Translations under genes and position numbers: made by a program
NCBI GenBank assembly: GCA_902772675.1
Contig: CACYBN010000118.1
Span: 1 to 13,460 of the forward strand
DNA: 13,460 nt
Direction of reading: 5' to 3'
Source of the DNA: an uncultured Erysipelotrichaceae bacterium
Lineage (GTDB): Bacteria; Bacillota_I; Bacilli_A; RF39; UBA660
Notes under the pieces: generated by a model
Databases searched by the model: none
Told to the model about the DNA's origin: nothing
The model's input: the letters and a program-made list of their open reading frames with translations, nothing else
In this document: positions 5,508 through 11,233 of the stretch, piece by piece
How positions within the stretch are numbered: the stretch's first letter is position 1
Layout of the letters: each line of letters starts with the position of its first letter

Positions 5508-6623
5508 ATGTTAGAAGAAGAAAAAAAGGAAACTAAAGAATTAACTGAAGAAGAAAAATTACAAGAAAAAAGAGAAAAAGAAAAGAAAATATTATCTACT
5601 TCTCCAGGTGCAGTTGATTCTAGTAGTATAGATGTAAATGCTACTAATGTAGAAAATATTGCATCAGAATCTAATGTTGTAAGTGAAACTGTAGTTGATA
5701 CTGATGCTAAAGAAATGATTTTAGAAAAAGAAGAAGAACAAAATCAAACTATTCAAGAAGTTAGTGTTACAGTAGAAGCTAATTCTTTAGATGTTAAACC
5801 AGAAGAAACTTCTGAAGGAAGTGTCTTTAATAAGAAAGAAGAAAAAGTATCAGAAGAACCTGCAAAGTTAGGAGAAAATACTCAAACTAAAAAACGTTTT
5901 CCATTTTTTATGGTTCTATTCTTTATTATTCTTATAGTAATTGCTTTTAATATTGATAAAGTTAGTATTTTTATTAAAGAATATATTAATGGTAAAGAAC
6001 AACCTATCGAAGAAGAAAATAAACCAGTTAAAAAAGAAGAAATTAAAGTATTAACTCTAGTGGAAATAAAAAAAGCATTAGAAAATTCAGAATATATAAC
6101 TAATTTTGAAACTAATAATAGTATTGAAATACAAATAAGTACTGATGAAGAAAAAGAATTGACTATATCTACTACTGATTATTTAAATTCAGGAATAGAT
6201 CCATTAGCTATTGAATACAAATTAGATACTAATATAATATCTGCTACATGTGAAAATAAAGTTAGTTCTTATTGTACTGATATAAATAATTTTGTATTAA
6301 TAGAAATTCTTAAATTAAGAGGAGACACAAATACTAATATCTTAGATGATATAAAAGTAGCTATAACTACTGCAACTATTGATAAAAATGGATTTAGTAT
6401 GACTGTAAGTGATACTGGAGTAGTTAGTTATTCAATTTCTTTAGATAAAGAATTAGTATATGAAAAAACTGAAAGTACTAAGACTACTGAAGAAGGAACA
6501 ACAAACAATGAAGGGCAAACTAGTGTTACTGAAGAAACAGAAAAAACTGAAGAACAATCATCAACAGAAAAAAATAAATCAAATGTAGATAGTCAATCTA
6601 CAGGTAATAATACAAATAATTAG
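5508..6623 (+). CDS. Single-pass membrane protein with long disordered acidic N-terminus and extracellular domain
   Basis: A 371-residue protein that I do not recognise. Residues 1-130 are highly charged (Glu/Lys-rich, then Ser/Val/Glu-rich) and probably disordered in the cytoplasm. A helix at 131-149 follows KKR and should place the rest outside. Residues 150-180 are a Glu/Lys linker. About 180-312 form a folded-looking domain with alternating strands and two Cys (C228, C236) that could form a disulphide. Residues 312-371 are a Thr/Glu/Ser/Asn-rich tail. The layout (long acidic cytoplasmic tail, one helix, small outer domain) recalls wall-associated or division-associated proteins and anti-sigma-like sensors in low-GC Gram-positives, but no motif proves this. 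The ATG at 5508 has only a weak AAAGAG 9 bases upstream. The gene has its own promoter and terminator. Confidence 0.75.
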   Translation: MLEEEKKETKELTEEEKLQEKREKEKKILSTSPGAVDSSSIDVNATNVENIASESNVVSETVVDTDAKEMILEKEEEQNQTIQEVSVTVEANSLDVKPEETSEGSVFNKKEEKVSEEPAKLGENTQTKKRFPFFMVLFFIILIVIAFNIDKVSIFIKEYINGKEQPIEEENKPVKKEEIKVLTLVEIKKALENSEYITNFETNNSIEIQISTDEEKELTISTTDYLNSGIDPLAIEYKLDTNIISATCENKVSSYCTDINNFVLIEILKLRGDTNTNILDDIKVAITTATIDKNGFSMTVSDTGVVSYSISLDKELVYEKTESTKTTEEGTTNNEGQTSVTEETEKTEEQSSTEKNKSNVDSQSTGNNTNN

Positions 6624-6649
6624 AAGAATTTATAATATTCTTCTTTTTT
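6622..6649 (+). terminator. Intrinsic terminator overlapping the stop codon
   Basis: An 8-bp stem AGAAGAAT (6622-6629) with ATTCTTCT (6637-6644), 7-base loop, and T-run to 6649. It starts inside the TAG stop of the preceding gene. Confidence 0.75.
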
Positions 6650-6659
6650 ATGATATAAT
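6630..6659 (+). promoter_or_regulatory. Promoter of the dCMP deaminase-tgt operon
   Basis: Extended consensus -10 TGATATAAT (6651-6659), directly after the terminator T-run. The only -35 candidate (TTATAA, 6630-6635, 18-base spacer) is in the terminator loop. Confidence 0.6.
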
Positions 6660-6677
6660 TAACTAACGAGGTGGATT

Positions 6678-7190
6678 ATGAGTAATAATTTAAAAAGAAA
6701 AGATTATATTTCATGGGATGAATATTTTATAGGAATAGTTAAATTAAGTTCAATGAGGAGTAAAGATCCTAATACTCAAGTAGGTGCATGTTTAGTTTCT
6801 AGTGATAATAGAATTTTATCAGTTGGATATAATGGTGCTCCTAATGGATTTAATGATGATAAATTTCCATGGGGAAGAGTTGGAGATAGACTTAATACTA
6901 AATATATGTATGTTTGTCATGGAGAATTAAATGCAATTCTAAATTATAAAGGAAGTAATAGAGATTTAGAAAATGGAAAAATATATGTAGATTTTTTCCC
7001 TTGTAATGAATGTGCTAAAGCAATTATTCAAGCTGGTATAAAAGAAGTTATTTATTCTCACAATTATGATCATGATGATCATGGGCCAGAAATGCAAGCA
7101 GCTATGAAGATGTTTGATGAATGTGGGGTTAAATATCGTAAATTTCAAGCTGATAGGATAAAGAAAATTACATTGGAGTTAGATAATTAA
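6678..7190 (+). CDS. Deoxycytidylate (dCMP) deaminase
   Basis: A 170-residue zinc enzyme that converts dCMP to dUMP, feeding thymidylate synthesis in the cytoplasm. Zinc ligands are H81 (in VCHGELNAI), C109 and C112 (in FFPCNECAKAIIQAGIKEV). E83 is the catalytic acid/base. The usual HAE triplet reads HGE here. The N-terminal substrate region (SKDPNTQVGACLV, then GYNGAPNGF) is typical. The wording around both motifs resembles the dCMP deaminases of animals and T-even phages more than I would expect for B. subtilis ComEB; this is from memory. GAGGTGG (6668-6674) precedes the ATG. It is the first gene of an operon, and its TAA overlaps the next ATG (TAATG). In B. subtilis dCMP deaminase (comEB) lies between comEA and comEC; here those two are about 3 kb away and adjacent to each other. 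Confidence 0.93.
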   Translation: MSNNLKRKDYISWDEYFIGIVKLSSMRSKDPNTQVGACLVSSDNRILSVGYNGAPNGFNDDKFPWGRVGDRLNTKYMYVCHGELNAILNYKGSNRDLENGKIYVDFFPCNECAKAIIQAGIKEVIYSHNYDHDDHGPEMQAAMKMFDECGVKYRKFQADRIKKITLELDN

Positions 7191-7921
7191 TGGCAATTAT
7201 TGGTATAAGTAGTAGATATTTTTGTGATGATGATTTAAAGGGAAGTATTATAGGTATACCAGAAGCTTATAGAAGAGCAGTTCTAAAATGTGGAGGTACT
7301 CCAATTATGATATTACCTCCTCAAGATGTAGAATATTATTCTAGTATTCCTTCTAAACTTAATAAATTAACTAATTTTGAAAAAGAAAAAATAATAGACC
7401 AATTAAAACTATGTGATGGTGTAATTATACCCGGTGGTATAAAAAGATTTGAATATGATATATTTATTCTAAAATATTGTTTGGATAATGATATACCTAT
7501 ATTAGGTATATGTTTAGGTATGCAAATATTTACTATGATGGATGAAAATGGTGATATGGTATGTTTCAATAAAAAGATTGAATCTAATATAGATCATTTT
7601 ATTATGGATAATGATGAAGTACATAAAGTAAAAATAGATAAGAAATCTAAATTATATAAAATATTAGGAGTACAATCTTTTACTGTTAATAGTCGTCATA
7701 GAATGGAAGTTACTAATCCTGGAGTATTTGAAATAGTAGGTTATTCTGAAGATGGAGTAATAGAGGCTTTAGAAAGAAAAGATAAGAAGTTTGCAATTGG
7801 TGTTCAATGGCATCCAGAAATGTTGGTTTTAAAAAATGATAAAATTGCAATTAAACTTTTTAAAGCATTTATAGATGCAGCAAAGGAGAAAGATGATGAA
7901 AGTAAAATACAATTTAATTAA
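7190..7921 (+). CDS. Class I glutamine amidotransferase, gamma-glutamyl-GABA hydrolase-like (peptidase C26)
   Basis: A 243-residue alpha/beta-hydrolase-like amidotransferase domain standing alone. Catalytic triad: C108 in GICLGMQ, H208 and E210 in GVQWHPE. The oxyanion region PGG is at 81-83. The architecture and the start (IIGISSRY) fit the PuuD/peptidase C26 family, whose members hydrolyse gamma-glutamyl amides such as gamma-glutamyl-GABA. Two family motifs deviate: the stretch after PGG lacks the usual Asp-containing PGGxDxxP pattern (PGGIKRFEYD), and the VNSxHHQ motif reads VNSRHRM. The substrate may therefore differ. Translation is coupled to the upstream gene (TAATG), with GGAG at 7175-7178. 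Its 3' end overlaps tgt by 26 bases. Sharing an operon with dCMP deaminase and tgt hints at nucleotide metabolism, but this is not proven. Confidence 0.85.
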   Translation: MAIIGISSRYFCDDDLKGSIIGIPEAYRRAVLKCGGTPIMILPPQDVEYYSSIPSKLNKLTNFEKEKIIDQLKLCDGVIIPGGIKRFEYDIFILKYCLDNDIPILGICLGMQIFTMMDENGDMVCFNKKIESNIDHFIMDNDEVHKVKIDKKSKLYKILGVQSFTVNSRHRMEVTNPGVFEIVGYSEDGVIEALERKDKKFAIGVQWHPEMLVLKNDKIAIKLFKAFIDAAKEKDDESKIQFN

Positions 7922-9029
7922 AACAGATAAAAATTCCAAAGCTAGATATGGGACAATAGAAACTAATTATGGTACTTATGAAACTCCTATGTTTATGCCT
8001 GTAGGAACAAAAGCAACAGTAAAAATGTTAACTCCTGATGAATTATATGATATGCATGCTGGTATTATTTTAAGTAATACATATCATTTATGGTTAAGAC
8101 CTGGAGAAGATTTAATAGATAAAGCTGGTGGTCTACATAAATTTATGAATTATAATGGACCAATACTTACTGACTGTGGTGGATTTCAAGTTTTTTCACT
8201 AGTTAAAAATAAAAAAGATATCAGTGAAGAAGGAGTTAAATTTAAGAGTCATATAGATGGTAAGAATTTATTCTTAACTCCTGAAAAATCTATTGAAATT
8301 CAAAATAAATTAGATAGTGATATTGCTATGAGTTTTGATGAATGTCCTCCTGCTAGTGCATCACATGAATATTTAGAAAATAGTGTTAGAAGAACTCTTA
8401 GATGGGCTGAAAGAGGTAAGAAAGTTCATTCTAATCCAAGACAAGCTTTATTTGGTATTGTTCAAGGTGGAGCTTATGAAGATTTAAGAAAATTATCTGC
8501 TACTGAAACAGTTAAAATGAATTTTGATGGTTATAGTATTGGTGGAGTAGCAAATGATGGTGAAAGTAAAGAAGATATGTATAAAGCTATAGATTATTCT
8601 ATTCCTTATTTACCAGAAGATAAATTAAGATATCTTATGGGAGTAGGAGAACCTGTTGATTTACTAGAAGGTGTTATAAGAGGAGTAGATTTATTCGATT
8701 GCGTTTTATCAACAAGAATAGCTAGACATGGAAATGCTTTTACTAGAAATGGTAAAATAAATATTAAGAATCTTAAATGGAGAGAAGATTTTACTCCAAT
8801 TGAAGAAGATTGTGATTGTTATACTTGTCGTAATTTTACTAAAGCTTATATTAGACACTTAATTCAATCCCAAGAAGGATTAGGTCCTAGATTACTTTCT
8901 ATTCATAATAGTAGATTTTTAATTAAAATGATGGAAGAAATAAGAGAAGCTATCAAGAATGATAGTTTATTAGAATATAAAGAAGAATTCTTAAGAAAGT
9001 ACAATGGTGAAAGTAATGAAGAAAGTTAA
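7896..9029 (+). CDS. tgt: tRNA-guanine transglycosylase
   Basis: Exchanges guanine-34 in the anticodon of tRNAs with GUN anticodons for preQ1 (or queuine, if salvaged) in queuosine synthesis. The product is 377 residues, full length for the bacterial family. Catalytic Asp93 lies in TDCGGFQVF and the nucleophile Asp268 in LFDCVLSTRIARHGNAFT. The zinc site is C306/C308/C311 (DCDCYTCRN) with H337 (SIHN). Small departures from the common bacterial wording: Ser for Pro in VLPTR, and GGVANDGES where GGLxVGE is usual. I chose the ATG at 7896 because AAAGGAG (7882-7888) lies 7 bases before it; the ATGs at 7893 and 7875 are also in frame, but the latter is upstream of the ribosome binding site. It overlaps the preceding gene by 26 bases and the following one by 14. 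No queuosine biosynthesis gene is visible here. Confidence 0.95.
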   Translation: MKVKYNLIKTDKNSKARYGTIETNYGTYETPMFMPVGTKATVKMLTPDELYDMHAGIILSNTYHLWLRPGEDLIDKAGGLHKFMNYNGPILTDCGGFQVFSLVKNKKDISEEGVKFKSHIDGKNLFLTPEKSIEIQNKLDSDIAMSFDECPPASASHEYLENSVRRTLRWAERGKKVHSNPRQALFGIVQGGAYEDLRKLSATETVKMNFDGYSIGGVANDGESKEDMYKAIDYSIPYLPEDKLRYLMGVGEPVDLLEGVIRGVDLFDCVLSTRIARHGNAFTRNGKINIKNLKWREDFTPIEEDCDCYTCRNFTKAYIRHLIQSQEGLGPRLLSIHNSRFLIKMMEEIREAIKNDSLLEYKEEFLRKYNGESNEES

Positions 9030-9273
9030 TTATAAACCAACTGGTGTATGTTCCAGAGAAATGATTGTTGAATGTGATGATAATAATATAGTTACTAATG
9101 TTGAAATAGTAGGTGGTTGTCCAGGGAATACTGTTGGTGTTAGTAAATTATGTGTAGGTAAGAGTATAGATGAATTAATACCTATTTTAGAAGGTATTCC
9201 ATGTGGTTTTAGAAGTACTTCTTGTCCTGATCAATTATCAAAAGCGTTAAGTAAATTAAAAGAGACTAATTAA
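9016..9273 (+). CDS. TSCPD-domain protein (TIGR03905-like)
   Basis: A small 85-residue protein with five Cys (C12, C35, C47, C63, C70) in the pattern GGCPGNT...KLCVGKS...IPCGF...TSCPDQL. The TSCPD motif that names the domain is present. Stand-alone copies form an uncharacterised family (TIGR03905). The same domain is found at the C-terminus of some class II ribonucleotide reductases, where it is thought to bind metal or nucleic acid. A role in nucleotide metabolism would fit the dCMP deaminase at the head of this operon, but is inference. The start at 9016 (MKKVNYKP) is preferred over 9004 because GGTGA (9006-9010) lies 5 bases before it. It overlaps tgt by 14 bases and ends the operon, with a terminator running through its stop codon. 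Confidence 0.88.
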   Translation: MKKVNYKPTGVCSREMIVECDDNNIVTNVEIVGGCPGNTVGVSKLCVGKSIDELIPILEGIPCGFRSTSCPDQLSKALSKLKETN

Positions 9274-9287
9274 AATAGTCTTTTTTT
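9260..9287 (+). terminator. Intrinsic terminator of the tgt operon, overlapping the stop
   Basis: Core stem AGACTA (9263-9268) with TAGTCT (9276-9281), extended outward by G-T and A-T pairs. The 7-base loop contains the TAA stop codon; T-run 9281-9287. Because the stem lies partly within the coding sequence, ribosomes finishing the TSCPD gene will cover it. Confidence 0.75.
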
Positions 9288-9304
9288 ATTTTATATGATA
9301 TAAT
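9276..9304 (+). promoter_or_regulatory. Promoter of the SEDS gene
   Basis: Extended consensus -10 TGATATAAT (9296-9304). The 17-base-distant -35 position (TAGTCT, 9276-9281) is the right arm of the terminator and matches TTGACA at three of six positions. Transcription would begin near 9311. Confidence 0.6.
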
Positions 9305-9326
9305 TTTTATGATAGGAGTGATAAAT

Positions 9327-10484
9327 TTGAGATTCTTTAAATATTGTGATAAATTACTTATTTTTATTACTCTAATACTTGTAAGTATTGGGACCATTAT
9401 GATTTTCTCAGCTTCAAATGTATCTGCATATATGAGATTTTTAGCTAGTCCTTATAATTATTTAATAAGACAAATTATTATTTTAGTAGTATGTCTATTC
9501 TTTTATGTAGCAATATGTTTTTTAAATGTTAAATTTTCAAGTAAAATATCTAGTTTTGTCTGTTATCTATTATTAGTTCCTTTATTATTATTATTCGTAT
9601 TTGGTAAAGTAACTAATAATGCACAAAGCTGGTTTAAGCTTGGTAGATTCTTATTTCAACCGAGTGAGTTTTTTAAAGTAGCTATGGTTATATGGTTAGC
9701 TTGCTATTATAGTAAAAATTCAAAGAACTTAGATAAATATACTAAAGCTTTATATCCTGTACTTATATTTGGATTAGCTTTTGCTACAATTGTTTTACAA
9801 CCAGATTTAGGAACTGCTTTAATCTTATTAATGATATTTGCTTTTATGTTTGTAATTTCTCCAATATCTAAAGATATAAAAAAGAAAATATATACCTTAG
9901 GATTTGGTATGGTTTTTCTAGTTGGATTATTACTATTATCAGTAGGTAATAAACTATTAACTCCAACTCAAATGTCACGTATAACTAGTGTTGTAAGTGG
10001 AACAGGTCCTTGTTCTGAAGAGAACTATTATACTGATGGTAATCAAGTATGTAATGGTTATATTGCTATTAATAATGGTGGTTTAACGGGTTTAGGTTTA
10101 GGTAATAGTATTCAAAAATATCTATATTTACCAGAAGCTCATACAGATTTTATCTTCTGTATAATTGTAGAAGAATTAGGATTATTAATGGGTGTAGGAA
10201 TAATAGTACTCTATATTATTTTAATAGCAAGAATTATTCATGTAGGTAATAGAGCTCTTAATGATAGAGATGCTATGATCTGTTATGGAGGAGCTTTCTA
10301 TATATTTATTCATATTATGATTAATTTAATGGGTATATTTGGATTAATACCAATGACTGGAGTACCATTACCATTTATGAGTTATGGTGGTAGTTATTTG
10401 ATTTCTTTAACTATAATGATGTCTATTATAGAAAGAATATCATATGAAAATAATTTGAAAAGATCTTTAAATAAAGGAAAATAA
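9327..10484 (+). CDS. SEDS-family peptidoglycan polymerase (FtsW/RodA/SpoVE)
   Basis: A polytopic membrane protein of 385 residues with about ten hydrophobic helices. It is a lipid II polymerase that works with a class B penicillin-binding protein in septal (FtsW) or side-wall (RodA) synthesis. Seen: NNAQSWFKLG and QPSEFFKVAM (about 97-120), the catalytic-site LQPDLGTA (D160), the outer loop and NNGGLTGLGLG, LPEAHTDFIF (268-277) and GVPLPFMSYGGS (345-356). I cannot decide firmly between FtsW and RodA. The large outer loop carries two Cys 13 residues apart (C229, C242) in a Tyr/Asn-rich stretch where the family normally has a shorter segment. I chose the TTG at 9327: AGGAGTG (9314-9320) lies 6 bases before it, while the ATG at 9309 would lie upstream of the predicted transcription start. 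It is preceded by its own promoter and followed by the comEA hairpin. Confidence 0.92.
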   Translation: MRFFKYCDKLLIFITLILVSIGTIMIFSASNVSAYMRFLASPYNYLIRQIIILVVCLFFYVAICFLNVKFSSKISSFVCYLLLVPLLLLFVFGKVTNNAQSWFKLGRFLFQPSEFFKVAMVIWLACYYSKNSKNLDKYTKALYPVLIFGLAFATIVLQPDLGTALILLMIFAFMFVISPISKDIKKKIYTLGFGMVFLVGLLLLSVGNKLLTPTQMSRITSVVSGTGPCSEENYYTDGNQVCNGYIAINNGGLTGLGLGNSIQKYLYLPEAHTDFIFCIIVEELGLLMGVGIIVLYIILIARIIHVGNRALNDRDAMICYGGAFYIFIHIMINLMGIFGLIPMTGVPLPFMSYGGSYLISLTIMMSIIERISYENNLKRSLNKGK

Positions 10485-10499
10485 ATATTTATTAATAAT

Positions 10500-10525
10500 A
10501 ATCTCCTTAGAAGGGAGATTTTTTT
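10500..10525 (+). terminator. Terminator-like hairpin that contains the comEA ribosome binding site
   Basis: Stem 10500-10508 with 10512-10520 (AATCTCCTT and AAGGGAGATT region, nine pairs including one G-T), 3-base loop AGA, then seven T (10519-10525) running directly into the comEA ATG at 10526. The right arm AAGGGAG (10511-10517) is 8 bases from the ATG, ideal for a Shine-Dalgarno site, and the left arm CTCCTT is its exact anti-Shine-Dalgarno complement. The element can act as the terminator of the SEDS gene and as a block on comEA translation. Confidence 0.7.
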
Positions 10526-11233
10526 ATGGAGAATAGTTTTAAAGAATTTATATATTTTCATAAGAATAAAATAATTGGCTTTATATTAACTATTATAGTT
10601 ATTGGTGGTGGCTTTTTAACTTATTATATATATGATAATAAGGATAATAAAACAGATACTAAAGAAGTAAAAACTAATAATATAATAGTAAAAGACGATA
10701 CCAAAAAAGAAGAAAAGAAGGATGAAACTAAATATTGTTATTATGATATAAAAGGAAGTATTAAAAAGCCTGGAGTTTATAAAATAGATTGTAATAAAAG
10801 AATAATAGATGCGATAGAAGTATCTGGTGGTCTTAGTAAAAACGCAGATACATCAGTTATTAATTTAAGTAAACAAGTATATGATGGTATGGTTATAAAA
10901 ATATATTCTAAATCAGAAGTAAATAACTATTTAAAGACAATTGAAAAAGAAACTAAAAAAGAATCTATTTGTAATAGTGAAAATATAAAAAATGATGCTT
11001 GTATTAATAATGAAAAGAAAGAAGAAAAACAAGATACTAATAATTCTTTAGTAAATATAAATACTGCTTCTTTAGAAGTATTAACAACTCTTCCAGGAAT
11101 AGGAGAATCTAAAGCTAAAAGTATTATTGCTTATCGAGATAAAAATAAATTTTCTAAAATTGAAGACATAATGAATGTTGAAGGTATAGGAGAAAGTTTA
11201 TTTGTTAAAATTAAGGAAAATATTACTGTATGA
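10526..11233 (+). CDS. comEA: ComEA, DNA receptor of the competence machinery
   Basis: A 235-residue membrane-anchored DNA-binding protein that captures incoming double-stranded DNA outside the membrane and passes it to ComEC. One helix (16-36) after a basic start anchors it. A charged linker follows, then an SLBB domain (about 71-135; DIKGSIKKPGVY, VSGGLSK). A second polar linker with two Cys leads to a C-terminal helix-hairpin-helix DNA-binding domain (about 174-235) with LVNINTAS, LPGIGESKA and VEGIGESL. Length and order match the family. The ribosome binding site AAGGGAG is buried in a terminator-like hairpin. No good promoter lies between the SEDS stop and this gene, so expression may depend on read-through or on a competence-specific sigma factor whose site I cannot recognise. 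The stop is TGA (11231-11233). Confidence 0.93.
   Translation: MENSFKEFIYFHKNKIIGFILTIIVIGGGFLTYYIYDNKDNKTDTKEVKTNNIIVKDDTKKEEKKDETKYCYYDIKGSIKKPGVYKIDCNKRIIDAIEVSGGLSKNADTSVINLSKQVYDGMVIKIYSKSEVNNYLKTIEKETKKESICNSENIKNDACINNEKKEEKQDTNNSLVNINTASLEVLTTLPGIGESKAKSIIAYRDKNKFSKIEDIMNVEGIGESLFVKIKENITV

Noticed and set aside
6966..7569. Minus-strand ORFs of 60 and 77 codons in the dCMP deaminase and amidotransferase genes
   Set aside because: Both lie opposite genes with intact catalytic motifs and have no ribosome binding sites.
9309..9311. ATG 9309 as the SEDS start
   Set aside because: It lies 5 bases after the -10 box, before the predicted transcription start, and the ribosome binding site is downstream of it.
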